Assembly: GCF_001721685.1 (NCBI RefSeq)
Contig: NZ_CP012502.1
Coordinates: 558,001-622,000, forward strand
Length of the DNA stretch: 64,000 nt
Direction: 5' to 3'
Source of the DNA: Salisediminibacterium beveridgei
Lineage (GTDB): Bacteria; Bacillota; Bacilli; Bacillales; Salisediminibacteriaceae
Position numbers and translations under genes: made by a program. Shown here one piece after another: positions 6,933-15,663 of the stretch; within the stretch, counting starts at the first letter, position 1, and the number at the start of each line of letters is the position of its first letter. The notes under the pieces were generated by a model. The model was not told the DNA's origin, did not search any database, and was given only the letters and a program-made list of their open reading frames with translations.

Positions 6933-9701
6933 ATGGCAAAGCTTAATGAGAAAGATCCGAACACCATGCTTCGCAGTGATGTGAATAAGCTGGGCAAGAT
7001 CTTAGGGGATGTATTGAAACATCACGGAGGCCAGGAACTCTTCGAAGAAGTGGAAGACATTCGTGAAATGACCAAGGCGCTTCGTAAAAACTACGACAAA
7101 GCGAGAGAAGATGAACTGAAAAAACGGATTGAGAATTTGAAGTCTCCGATGAGGCAACAGGTGATCCGGGCATTTGCGATCTATTTCCACCTGGTGAATA
7201 TCGCTGAACAGCACCACCGGATCCGCCGTTCCAGGCAGTACCGGATGAAACGCGGCGAAAACATTCAGCCAAGTTCGATCGAATCAGCAGTGGTGAACAT
7301 TCAAAAGGAAGATTATCCGGAGTCTGTCATCCAGCAGGTGTTAAACGATTCGTCCATTGAGCTGATTATGACCGCTCATCCGACGGAGGCGACGAAGCGG
7401 ACGATTTTAGAGATTCAAAAACGGATCTCGTTTATCCTTGAGCAATTTGATAACCCCGTTCTCACCGAGAAAGAGCGGGAAGATTATGAAGAGAGTCTCG
7501 TTAATGAAGTGACGGCACTCTGGCAGACCGACGAGCTCCGTTTCAAAAAACCGACGGTCATTGATGAAGTGAAGAACGGTTTATACTATTTTGATACGAC
7601 ACTGTTTGACGTACTGCCTGCGGTCCACCTGGAAATTGAAGAACAGTTGGAGCGTTATTATCCCGGGAAGAATTTTACTGTCCCGAACTTTATTCATTTC
7701 GGTTCCTGGATTGGCGGCGACAGGGATGGGAACCCGTTTGTCACACCTGAAGTGACATGGGAAACGTTGAACCTGCAGCGCGGTCTGACGCTCAGGAAGT
7801 ACGAAGAAAGTATTACGGAACTGATGCGCCGTTTCAGTCAATCGACTACCCGTGTGGACATTGACCCGGAATTTATCGCCACCATGGAGAAATACGAGAA
7901 AGAATATATGAAGAAAGCCGAAACGTGGCCTGTCACGACAGAAGTCTACCGGCGAATGCTAGGTGTCATGCGGAAACGGATCCGCCAGGTTGGTAAAACG
8001 AACACAGGCTACGATGTGGCAGAAGAGCTTCTCGAAGATCTTCGCTACGTGCGAAAGCATGCCTTAAAGCATCAGTTGCCTGATCAGAAATTGAAGCGTC
8101 TGAATAAGATGATCCGTCAGGTCGAACTGTTCGGTTTTCATCTGGCGACTCTCGATGTCCGAAACCACAGTGGCGAACATGAAACCGCGATTGCGGAAAT
8201 CCTTAAAGTCGTCGGCATTACTGATGATTACAAGGCACTGAGTGAAGAAGAAAAAATGACGATTCTGGAAAATGCGTTGAAAGACCCTCGTCCACTGATG
8301 CTGTTAAATGAAGATTACTCGAAGGAAACCCGTGAAATCTTCAAAGTATTCCAGATGATCAAGGATGCGCATGACGAGTTTGGTTACCGCTCCATTGAAG
8401 TGTATCTTGTCAGTATGACCCAATCTGCCTCAGATCTTTTGGAAGTGCTGGTGCTGGCAAAAGAAGCGGGCATTTACCGCCTCCACGCAGATGGTACCGT
8501 GGACAGCAACCTGCATGTGGCACCGCTTCTTGAGACGGTCGATGACCTGATGGCAGGGCCGGCGATTATGAAACGGCTGTTTGAAATGGATACGTACCGC
8601 AACCATCTTTCTGAACGGGGGGATCATCAGGAAATCATGCTGGGATACTCCGACGGCAGTAAGGATGGCGGGACCTTGACGGCGAACTGGAAGCTCTTTG
8701 AAGCCCAGGCGAAGATTCATAACATGGCCAAGGAATACAATGTCCGCCTGAAATTTTTCCATGGAAGAGGCGGGTCCCTTGGGCGTGGCGGCGGTCCATT
8801 GAACCGCAGTATTCTCTCTCAGCCGGCGGAAACCCTGGGGGACGGTGTCAAGATCACAGAGCAGGGCGAAGTGTTGTCTTCCCGGTATCTCTTAGGGGAT
8901 ATTGCCTTTCGGAACCTGGAACAGGCGGCGTCTGCCTTACTCGAAGCCTCGGCGAATGTTTACGCAACGCCTGATGACAGCTGCCATGCACGCCGGCCGC
9001 ATTGGGAAGAAGCGATGGAGGAGATCTCCAAGGCATCCCTTGACAAATATCAGTCCCTCGTATTCAAAGATGCTGATTTCCTGACGTATTTTAAAGAAAC
9101 CACGCCATTGAATGAATTGAAGGAGCTGAACATCGGCTCACGTCCGATGAGCCGAAAAGGCAGTGAAAAATTCGAAGACCTCCGGGCCATTCCGTGGGTA
9201 TTTGCCTGGACCCAGTGCCGTCAGATGCTGCCTGCCTGGTATGCATCAGGAACAGGACTGGCTCACTATGCCAACCAGAGTGAAGAGAACATGGCCATGC
9301 TTCAGGAGATGTATCAGAAGTGGCCGTTCTTCCATTCCACCATCAATAACCTGCAGATGGCGCTGATGAAAGCAGACCTGTTTGCGGCGAAGGAATACGT
9401 GAAACTCGTGAAGGATCAGGAAATGGGTCAACGGATTTACGGGAACATCGAATCTGAATTTAATTTGACAAAAGAGATGCTGTTGAAGATATCCCAGAGT
9501 AACGAATTGCTGGATTTCTCACCAAATATCCGGGATTCGGTTCACCTGCGAAATCCGTACGTCGATCCACTGAACTTCCTGCAAGTGGATCTGATCGAGA
9601 AAATGCGCGAGTCCTCCACCGAAGAACATACCGATGAACTCCTGACAGAAGTCCTGCTCACCATCAGTGGTGTGGCAGCCGGACTCTTAAATACAGGTTG
9701 A
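6933..9701 (+). CDS. ppc: Phosphoenolpyruvate carboxylase
   Basis: 922-residue cytosolic enzyme that carboxylates phosphoenolpyruvate with bicarbonate to oxaloacetate, refilling the TCA cycle. Family motifs: TAHPTEATKR with the catalytic His near residue 150, GGDRDGNPFVT, GYSDGSKDGG, and the mobile loop FHGRGGSLGRGGGP. I chose ATG 6933 because GAGGAGG lies eight bases upstream; the ATG at 6927 is too close. B. subtilis uses pyruvate carboxylase and lacks ppc, so this marks a different anaplerotic route here (pyc may also exist elsewhere). Single gene, with a structured leader and a strong terminator. Confidence 0.97.
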   Translation: MAKLNEKDPNTMLRSDVNKLGKILGDVLKHHGGQELFEEVEDIREMTKALRKNYDKAREDELKKRIENLKSPMRQQVIRAFAIYFHLVNIAEQHHRIRRSRQYRMKRGENIQPSSIESAVVNIQKEDYPESVIQQVLNDSSIELIMTAHPTEATKRTILEIQKRISFILEQFDNPVLTEKEREDYEESLVNEVTALWQTDELRFKKPTVIDEVKNGLYYFDTTLFDVLPAVHLEIEEQLERYYPGKNFTVPNFIHFGSWIGGDRDGNPFVTPEVTWETLNLQRGLTLRKYEESITELMRRFSQSTTRVDIDPEFIATMEKYEKEYMKKAETWPVTTEVYRRMLGVMRKRIRQVGKTNTGYDVAEELLEDLRYVRKHALKHQLPDQKLKRLNKMIRQVELFGFHLATLDVRNHSGEHETAIAEILKVVGITDDYKALSEEEKMTILENALKDPRPLMLLNEDYSKETREIFKVFQMIKDAHDEFGYRSIEVYLVSMTQSASDLLEVLVLAKEAGIYRLHADGTVDSNLHVAPLLETVDDLMAGPAIMKRLFEMDTYRNHLSERGDHQEIMLGYSDGSKDGGTLTANWKLFEAQAKIHNMAKEYNVRLKFFHGRGGSLGRGGGPLNRSILSQPAETLGDGVKITEQGEVLSSRYLLGDIAFRNLEQAASALLEASANVYATPDDSCHARRPHWEEAMEEISKASLDKYQSLVFKDADFLTYFKETTPLNELKELNIGSRPMSRKGSEKFEDLRAIPWVFAWTQCRQMLPAWYASGTGLAHYANQSEENMAMLQEMYQKWPFFHSTINNLQMALMKADLFAAKEYVKLVKDQEMGQRIYGNIESEFNLTKEMLLKISQSNELLDFSPNIRDSVHLRNPYVDPLNFLQVDLIEKMRESSTEEHTDELLTEVLLTISGVAAGLLNTG

Positions 9702-9712
9702 TCAATTGACAA

Positions 9713-9747
9713 TCCCGGAGCAGCTTTGCTGCTCCGGATTCTTTTTT
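9713..9747 (+). terminator. Intrinsic terminator after ppc
   Basis: A perfect 10-bp stem CCGGAGCAGC / GCTGCTCCGG with a TTT loop is followed by ATTCTTTTTT. Confidence 0.95.
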
Positions 9748-10099
9748 GCAGAAAACTAATTTTTTCTTCTCAATTTTCAGAAAAAAAGCTATACTAAGAT
9801 GAGAGCCTGTGATTCCAATGGAGGAGAGGGGGGTTAGATGACGGGACTTATGTAATGGAATTTTACATGAAGACATATGAATTTGTTGATTCTATCATGT
9901 ATCCCGTTACGCAAAAAAGGAAATCGTCCTGTCTTCAAGGTCAATGATGCAGGGAACAGGGGGATCCAATTTTATACTTCGTGGGAATCGTTCATATTGA
10001 TCAAGAATTGAAGTATAAATGCTGCTAAGGTATCCTGAATCATTGATTCAAGGCTCTGAAACAAAAAAATAGAGCATGTTCAAAAGGAGGAGATCAAAC
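9748..10099 (+). promoter_or_regulatory. putP upstream region with candidate promoter and inverted repeat
   Basis: A weak sigma-A-like pair TTCTCA-N17-TATACT ends near 9795. At 9971-9980 and 10010-10019 a perfect 10-bp inverted repeat (TTTATACTTC / GAAGTATAAA) is separated by 29 bases. This could be a dimeric operator or a leader hairpin. A six-codon reading frame (ATG at 9838, behind GGAGGAGAGGGGGG) could be a leader peptide but is too short to support. No other gene is seen. Confidence 0.4.
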
Positions 10100-11593
10100 G
10101 TGGTTGAAAACTTAACACCAATTGTAGTAACGTTTGTTGTTTACTTAATCGGTATGATGGTTTTAGGGTTGATTGCCTACCGTCTCACAGACAATCTATC
10201 TGACTATGTCCTTGGGGGAAGACGGCTTGGCGCAGGGGTTGCGGCACTGTCAGCCGGGGCATCGGATATGTCCAGCTGGCTCCTGCTCGGTTTACCGGGT
10301 GCTCTGTATGCCAGCGGTCTCGTTGAGGCCTGGATTGCCATTGGTCTTGCCATCGGTGCGGTCATCAACTGGATGTTCGTTGCCGGACGTCTCCGTGCTT
10401 ACACGGAAGTCGCGAATGATTCCATTACGTTGCCGGACTTTTTTGAAAACCGCTTTGACGACAAGTCAAAATCTTTGCGGGTGGTATCCGCTGTACTTAT
10501 TCTCATTTTCTTTACGTTTTACACATCATCCGGTCTCGTAGGTGGTGCGATTCTGTTTGAAAGCACCTTCGGGATGGATCAGACAACTGCCCTGTGGGTA
10601 GGTGCGATTGTCATTATCGGGTATACCTTCCTCGGTGGTTTCCTTGCGGTCAGCTGGACGGACTTTGTGCAGGGGATTCTTATGTTCCTTGCGTTGATCG
10701 TGATTCCGATTGTCGCCATCTTGGACTTCGGCGGCTGGGGACCGACAATGGATGCCATCCGTTCCGTTGATCCGGCGAACCTCTCCTTATTCCAGGGTGC
10801 CGGATTTATCGGGGTCATCTCCCTTATGGGCTGGGGGCTCGGTTATTTCGGACAGCCGCACATTATCGTGCGTTTTATGTCCGTGAAATCCATGAAGGAA
10901 CTTCCGAAAGCGCGAGCGATCGGGATCAGCTGGGTTGTTCTTTCGATGACGGGTGCAGTCATGACCGGTCTCATCGGTATTGCGTACTTCGCCGATCAGC
11001 CGCTTGATAATCCGGAAACGGTGTTCCTCGCATTTACGCAGGTACTGTTCCATCCGGTTGTTGCAGGTATCTTGCTTGCTGCGGTACTGGCAGCCATCAT
11101 GAGTACGATTGACTCCCAGTTACTCGTATCGTCTTCTGCATTGGCTGAGGACTTTTACAAAGGGATGATCCGTAAAGATGCGGATCAGAAGGAACTCGTT
11201 CTTGTCGGCCGTCTCGGCGTCCTTGCGGTTGCGATCGTTGCCCTGATTCTTGCACAGGATCCGGACAGCACGGTCCTTGAGCTGGTCAGCTACGCGTGGG
11301 CGGGTCTCGGTGCCACATTCGGGCCACTGGTGCTCTTCTCGCTCTTCTGGAAGCGCACAACCCGTAACGGCGCCCTTGCCGGTATGCTTTCCGGTGGTTT
11401 GACCGTGCTCATCTGGGTCGCGTTCCTCAAAGGCGGCGAAGGCTTCTTCTCCTTATACGAGCTGGTAGTCGGCTTCGTGGTATCATGTATCTTCATTGTC
11501 ATCTTCTCCTTGGCGAGTCCTGAACCTTCACAGGAAATTCAGGACACGTTTGAAAAGGCGAAGCGAATGGACAAAGGCAACATCGACGAATAG
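10100..11593 (+). CDS. putP: Sodium/proline symporter
   Basis: 497-residue member of the solute:sodium symporter family with about 13 membrane helices. The start of the family core reads SDYVLGGRRLGAGVAALSAG followed by ASDMSSWLLLGLPGALYASG, closely matching PutP. The start is GTG 10100, seven bases after AAGGAGGAGA. It imports proline with Na+, for nutrition or as an osmolyte. No putA or putB is adjacent, so an osmoprotective role (OpuE-like) is equally possible. A bidirectional terminator at 11607 separates it from the convergent antiporter gene. Confidence 0.93.
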   Translation: MVENLTPIVVTFVVYLIGMMVLGLIAYRLTDNLSDYVLGGRRLGAGVAALSAGASDMSSWLLLGLPGALYASGLVEAWIAIGLAIGAVINWMFVAGRLRAYTEVANDSITLPDFFENRFDDKSKSLRVVSAVLILIFFTFYTSSGLVGGAILFESTFGMDQTTALWVGAIVIIGYTFLGGFLAVSWTDFVQGILMFLALIVIPIVAILDFGGWGPTMDAIRSVDPANLSLFQGAGFIGVISLMGWGLGYFGQPHIIVRFMSVKSMKELPKARAIGISWVVLSMTGAVMTGLIGIAYFADQPLDNPETVFLAFTQVLFHPVVAGILLAAVLAAIMSTIDSQLLVSSSALAEDFYKGMIRKDADQKELVLVGRLGVLAVAIVALILAQDPDSTVLELVSYAWAGLGATFGPLVLFSLFWKRTTRNGALAGMLSGGLTVLIWVAFLKGGEGFFSLYELVVGFVVSCIFIVIFSLASPEPSQEIQDTFEKAKRMDKGNIDE

Positions 11594-11606
11594 ATTCAAT
11601 AACAGT

Positions 11607-11642
11607 AAGAAGCGCTCCGATATTTATCGGGGCGCTTCTTTT
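11607..11642. terminator. Bidirectional terminator between putP and the NhaC-type gene
   Basis: AAGAAGCGC(t)CCGATA / TATCGG(g)GCGCTTCTTTT. It has A- and T-rich flanks on both sides and overlaps the stop codon of the minus-strand gene. Confidence 0.9.
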
Positions 11643-12925
11643 AATGAATAAAGAATTGTGATCAGCGGTGAGAGGGTCAGGAAAAAAGCGAAGGGCACGT
11701 ATTGCCAGACAGGGACACCCAGAATCGAACTGTTCAGGATCGCAAGCAGACTCCACGGGACAATGCCTGCGAACACCACGGTGGAATCGGCCAGCACCCG
11801 GCTTAATGCTTTTTGAGAAAAATGTGTACGCCAGTGCGGCAAGAGTGAACGGGCGGTTACGATAATCGGGAACGCCTGATTCGGAGAGATGACCGATACC
11901 GCGGTGGCGATACCGATCGACTGCCGGGTGGTCCCCGACAGGGAACGGGTTTTGGTCAGATAGCGGTTGATGACGGGCTGCAGGAGTTCCGTGTCTTCGA
12001 TCATCTGTGAGAACATCCCGACTGCCAGAATGAAGAGGATAAACGGCAGCATCTGCCACAACCCGTTCAGGTTATCTACGCCGGTCAAGGCACCGCTGAA
12101 CCAGTCGGCGAAAGCGGCATTTCTGAGCAGGATCAAAGCGATTCCGGCGAGGATCCCCGCAGTGAAGGAGCGGCGCATCGGCATGCCGCTCAAGATCATG
12201 ATTAACAGCACGACCGGTGGAATCAGAGACAAAGCGATGTCCGGCACATGGAGCTGACTGCCGGCAGTGACAGCAATTGCTGTGGTTCCCTGGTTCATGG
12301 TCCAATCGAGCACGGAATAGAGCAGACCACTCACTCCTGCCGTGATAAACATCGTGGGCAAAATCGCCCGGAAATGTGCTTTCACCGAGACTTCCAGGGA
12401 GTGGGCCAACAGAAAAAATGAGCTCGATAACGGGGAGGTGCGGTCCCCGATAAAGGAGCCTGACACGAGAGCGCCGGCGGTGATGAACACCGAGATGCCG
12501 AGCTGTTCGGCTGTGGCCATCATCGGCACACCGACGATACTCAAACTGCCGATCGATGAGCCGACGATAAAGGACATGATGCCTGTGATCAAGAAGGCAA
12601 TCAGGAAAAAGTGTTCGTTTGAGATCACGGTCAGGAAGAGGAGATTCAAATCATCGATGGTCCCCGCCACAGCCCAGGTCGGCAAAAGGATGCCGATAAA
12701 CACCAACAGCCAGGCGACGTCTTTATTCCGCTTCAGACCGTTCACGCAAGAGGAAGCAATGTCCTGCCAGGAAATTGCTTTGACCCGAGCAAAATACAGC
12801 AGCATGCCAAAGCCCGGTGCAATGCCGAGCAGAAGCGGGAAATCCAAAACGATGGCCAGCATCAGTCCGAGGACGGTCAAGGTGATGATCCAGATCAATT
12901 CAGTGAATGAAAATGTTGCGCGCAT
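11624..12925 (-). CDS. NhaC-family Na+/H+ antiporter
   Basis: 433-residue inner-membrane antiporter with about 11 helices. Family signatures are VGSSIGSLSIVGVPMMATAE and SGSFIGDRTSPLSSSFFLLA (the GDRxSPLS motif of NhaC/MleN). I chose the ATG at 12925 (MRATFSFTELIWI), with GGTGA five bases upstream; the longer reading frame adds an unlikely 28-residue leader. It probably exports Na+ for H+, helping pH and sodium homeostasis. Some relatives exchange malate/lactate, so the substrate is not certain. Its 3' end lies inside the shared terminator. Confidence 0.87.
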   Translation of the reverse strand: MRATFSFTELIWIITLTVLGLMLAIVLDFPLLLGIAPGFGMLLYFARVKAISWQDIASSCVNGLKRNKDVAWLLVFIGILLPTWAVAGTIDDLNLLFLTVISNEHFFLIAFLITGIMSFIVGSSIGSLSIVGVPMMATAEQLGISVFITAGALVSGSFIGDRTSPLSSSFFLLAHSLEVSVKAHFRAILPTMFITAGVSGLLYSVLDWTMNQGTTAIAVTAGSQLHVPDIALSLIPPVVLLIMILSGMPMRRSFTAGILAGIALILLRNAAFADWFSGALTGVDNLNGLWQMLPFILFILAVGMFSQMIEDTELLQPVINRYLTKTRSLSGTTRQSIGIATAVSVISPNQAFPIIVTARSLLPHWRTHFSQKALSRVLADSTVVFAGIVPWSLLAILNSSILGVPVWQYVPFAFFLTLSPLITILYSLKEAPR

Positions 12926-13166
12926 GGTGTCACCGACTTTCGAGCGAACTTGTTGATTCCAAAATGTATTGTAGCATAATTGCAGAAATATGAGGGTTTT
13001 GTGAACCATCTTCGTAAGCCATTGTATTTCATCCTCGATTAATTTATATTATAACTATCAAGTTAGTGAAATAGATCACAAAAACTACGACGGTGTTGAA
13101 AACGCAATTTCCGGCACCTGAACCAAGCGAAGTCTTTTCACAACTCATTTTGGGGAGGAATGTACG

Positions 13167-13433
13167 ATGTTACAAATTACAGATCGCGCAGCGCAGATTT
13201 ACAAAGAGGATATGGAGTTAACAAAGCAGGATGAAATCCGGTTATTTGTCAGAGGAGCCGAGGGCTTTTTCCTCGGGGTGGAGAAAGCAGATTCCGAAGA
13301 GAGTGACTGGTCCACAGTCGTTAACGGCGTGCGCTTTTTCATCAAGGAAGACGATCTCTGGATGTTTGAAGGGATGACCCTGGACTTTTGCGATAAAGGC
13401 GATTGCATCAAACTGCATACAGCCGTTCATTAA
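13167..13433 (+). CDS. HesB/YneR-family protein
   Basis: 88-residue small cytosolic protein of the IscA-like fold. Family marks are LQITDRAAQIYKEDMEL at the N-terminus, FFLGVEKAD in the middle, and FFIKEDDLWMFEG near residue 60. The usual IscA Cys triad is missing; only a CDKGDC pair near the C-terminus remains. A role in Fe-S assembly is therefore doubtful. RBS GGGGAGGAA precedes the ATG. It is monocistronic with its own terminator. The molecular function of this subfamily is not known to me. Confidence 0.8.
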   Translation: MLQITDRAAQIYKEDMELTKQDEIRLFVRGAEGFFLGVEKADSEESDWSTVVNGVRFFIKEDDLWMFEGMTLDFCDKGDCIKLHTAVH

Positions 13434-13445
13434 ACAGAAGAAACA

Positions 13446-13476
13446 GGCAGCCTTTCGATATGAAGGGCTGTTTTTT
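13446..13476 (+). terminator. Intrinsic terminator after the HesB-like gene
   Basis: CAGCCTTTC / GAAGGGCTG (one G-U pair) followed by TTTTTT. Confidence 0.85.
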
Positions 13477-13489
13477 AATACATAATCAG

Positions 13490-13552
13490 GATGGGTTAAG
13501 TGCAACCGAGACTTCCGCCAATGACTGGACGGCAAGCCCGGTTTTCTTTAGG
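13490..13552. repeat. Dispersed hairpin repeat, copy 1 (diverged)
   Basis: It shares GTGCAAC...CTTcCGCCA...GGC(A)AGCC.GGTTTTCTTTA with the copies at 40892, 58487, 58559 and 60132. It is an imperfect palindrome with a T-rich tail that could itself act as a terminator. This copy is the most diverged full-length one. Confidence 0.65.
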
Positions 13553-13562
13553 TAAATTAAAT

Positions 13563-13576
13563 ATACCGATCGGTAT
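13563..13576. promoter_or_regulatory. Candidate operator upstream of dcd
   Basis: ATACCGATCGGTAT is a perfect 14-bp palindrome 69 bases before the dcd start. It lies about where the -35 region of a promoter using TAAAAT (13600-13605) would be. The shape resembles TetR-family operators. No such regulator is encoded next to it. Confidence 0.45.
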
Positions 13577-13644
13577 GAAGTTCACAAGAAGAAATATGTT
13601 AAAATAAAGATGTACTTAAACTGTGATATGTGGAGGGATACGAC

Positions 13645-14229
13645 ATGATTCTGAGTGGAAAAACCATATCCGAAAAACTGAAGGCCGGAGAAGTAGTGGT
13701 TGATCCGATGACCGAAGAGCAGGTGCAGCCGGCATCGATTGACTTACGGTTGGGCGCGCATTTCCTTGTTATCGATGATCATTTAAGCACGAAACTGTCC
13801 CTGACTTCGGAAGCGGCATACCGGGAAATTGATGTGGGAGAACGGGGTTCCATCGTCATTCCGCCGCAGTCTTTTCTTTTGGCAACAACCAAGGAATACA
13901 TTGAGATCCCTACTTCACTGACCGCTTTTGTAGAAGGACGAAGCAGCATCGGACGGCTCGGGCTGTTTATTCAGAATGCGGGATGGGTGGATCCGGGTTT
14001 TAAAGGGCGGATCACGTTGGAATTATACAATGCGAACCGTTTACCGATTGAACTGGATATTAACCGAAGAATCTGTCAGCTCGTTTTGGCTGAGGTCGAC
14101 CGGAATGCGGAGCCGTATGAAGGGAAGTATCTGAATCAAAGTCATGCCACGGCGAGCCGCGTCCAGTTGGATTATGAGAATCAAAAGCGGATCGAATCGT
14201 CTGAAACGAAAAGGCGAAGCCGTAAATAA
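13645..14229 (+). CDS. dcd: dCTP deaminase family protein
   Basis: 194-residue trimeric dUTPase-fold enzyme. It deaminates dCTP to dUTP, feeding thymidylate synthesis. Signature motifs: [21 protein letters not shown] (active-site Ser/Arg) and [18 protein letters not shown] (catalytic Glu). I chose ATG 13645 because GGAGGGATACGAC precedes it. Bifunctional dCTP deaminase/dUTPases share this fold, so dUTPase activity cannot be excluded. The last ~25 residues are basic and beyond the usual core. Single gene. Confidence 0.9.
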   Translation: MILSGKTISEKLKAGEVVVDPMTEEQVQPASIDLRLGAHFLVIDDHLSTKLSLTSEAAYREIDVGERGSIVIPPQSFLLATTKEYIEIPTSLTAFVEGRSSIGRLGLFIQNAGWVDPGFKGRITLELYNANRLPIELDINRRICQLVLAEVDRNAEPYEGKYLNQSHATASRVQLDYENQKRIESSETKRRSRK

Positions 14230-14361
14230 CCGGTGATAGAATACCAGAGATTAGCTTGTGCAGTGCAGTAAGATGTAGTGAAAAAAATCTGAAGTTAGTA
14301 TACTATAGAATAAGATGGCGAATAAGAATTGTAATTATTACATGTATTGAAGGAGGTATTT

Positions 14362-14673
14362 ATGAAAAAAATCATAATTGTTATCAGTGCGATGCTAAGC
14401 TTTCTTTTCATTAAAAGCATGAATAAATCGATTCCAGAGAACGAAGACGATCTGTTTAAAGACAATAAGGGCGAAGAAAAACAGCTAAACTTGAATACCG
14501 CAGGTGCAGAAACGTTGATGAGCATACCAGGCATAGGTCCGGACTTATCATATAAAATTGAGGATTATAAAAAGAATCATGGTAATCTGAATGATTTGAA
14601 CGAACTTTTGAATGTAAAAGGAATTGGTGAGAAGAAATTAGAAGAAATTAAACCATATTTGAAAATCGAATAG
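14362..14673 (+). CDS. Short ComEA-like helix-hairpin-helix protein
   Basis: 103-residue protein. An N-terminal membrane anchor (IIIVISAMLSFLFIKS) and an acidic linker are followed by a ComEA-type tandem HhH domain: LNLNTAGAETLMSIPGIGPD and LLNVKGIGEKKLEEIKPYL. ComEA binds incoming DNA at the membrane during transformation. This protein lacks the extra N-terminal domain of B. subtilis ComEA and stands alone without comEB/comEC, so it may be an accessory DNA-binding protein. RBS AAGGAGGT supports ATG 14362. The gene is clearly more AT-rich than its neighbours, which may mean transfer. Confidence 0.8.
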   Translation: MKKIIIVISAMLSFLFIKSMNKSIPENEDDLFKDNKGEEKQLNLNTAGAETLMSIPGIGPDLSYKIEDYKKNHGNLNDLNELLNVKGIGEKKLEEIKPYLKIE

Positions 14674-14684
14674 CGTAGAAACTT

Positions 14685-14722
14685 TATAAAAGACTTTCAT
14701 CTAAATATGGAAGTCTTTTATA
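14685..14722 (+). terminator. Intrinsic terminator after the ComEA-like gene
   Basis: AT-rich stem TATAAAAGACTTTC / GGAAGTCTTTTATA. Confidence 0.8.
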
Positions 14723-14799
14723 TGATGTAAAACGCATTTTCGGCTTTACAACAAACACCGCATCCCGTCGACTGGTTCAAATTGGGTAATTGCTTACTG

Positions 14800-15435
14800 T
14801 TATTCATACGCTCGTTCTAAATAAGTGACTTCGACCGGCGTGATAACCACCTGCCCACTCGTCAGTCCGTTCATCCAGGATTCAAAGGCGTCCATATGAC
14901 CTGCCGGTACATACGCATTCAGGACCACCTGATCCTCATAATCAATGTCTTTCAGGATGAAGTCAGAGGAGCGGATTTCGTTTTCAATTTTTCCGAGGAG
15001 GGTGTAATCGAACCGGACGCTCACAAGATCAGCCAGTTCCCGTTTGACGATGCCGGTCGCTTTTAATCCTTCACTGACGGCATTGGAGTAGGCCCGGATC
15101 AACCCGCCGCCTCCGAGCTTAATGCCGCCGAAGTAGCGGGTGACGACGACGACGGTGTCTTTCAGTGCCTGTTTTTTTAAGACATCGAGCATCGGCACAC
15201 CTGCTGTGCCCGACGGTTCGCCGTCATCGTTGGCCTTCTGGATCTGATCGTGTTCACCGATCAGGTAGGCAGAACAGTTATGATTGGCCTGGCTGTGCTG
15301 TTTTTTTATGGCCTGGATAAAGGATTGCGCTGCTTCTTCGGTCTCAGCCCGGGTGACGTAAGCGATGAAGCGTGATTTCTGAATGACCATTTCATGTTCT
15401 CCTTGCCCTTTGACGGTTTTATATGACGATAACAT
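14800..15435 (-). CDS. yvyE: YigZ/IMPACT family protein
   Basis: 211-residue cytosolic protein of the IMPACT/YigZ family. Signatures: KSRFIAYV near residue 20, DDGEPSGTAGVPML and VVVTRYFGGIKLGGGGLIRAY. The start at 15435 has CAGGAGG upstream. In B. subtilis yvyE lies next to degS, as here; the two are divergent. Members are linked to translation control in eukaryotes, but the bacterial function is not settled. Confidence 0.92.
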   Translation of the reverse strand: MLSSYKTVKGQGEHEMVIQKSRFIAYVTRAETEEAAQSFIQAIKKQHSQANHNCSAYLIGEHDQIQKANDDGEPSGTAGVPMLDVLKKQALKDTVVVVTRYFGGIKLGGGGLIRAYSNAVSEGLKATGIVKRELADLVSVRFDYTLLGKIENEIRSSDFILKDIDYEDQVVLNAYVPAGHMDAFESWMNGLTSGQVVITPVEVTYLERAYE

Positions 15436-15663
15436 GACAAACCTCCTGTGATGTTGCATGGACATAACAAATTCTAAAAAGTTGTGGGAATATGTGTTCA
15501 GTCACCGGATTTAGGTTATCATGACTATGTACTCCGGTGGTGGTGCTAACTTTTTTTAAAAAGAATCTTAGACAAATATCCTATTATACACTATTATTAT
15601 AAGTAGACAACGGTCAGAAAGCCACAATTGATTTCCATAGACCGGAACTTACTAGAGAGAGGG

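Noticed and set aside
9838..9855. Six-codon leader peptide MTGLM
   Set aside because: Strong Shine-Dalgarno, but too short to test and no attenuator structure follows directly.
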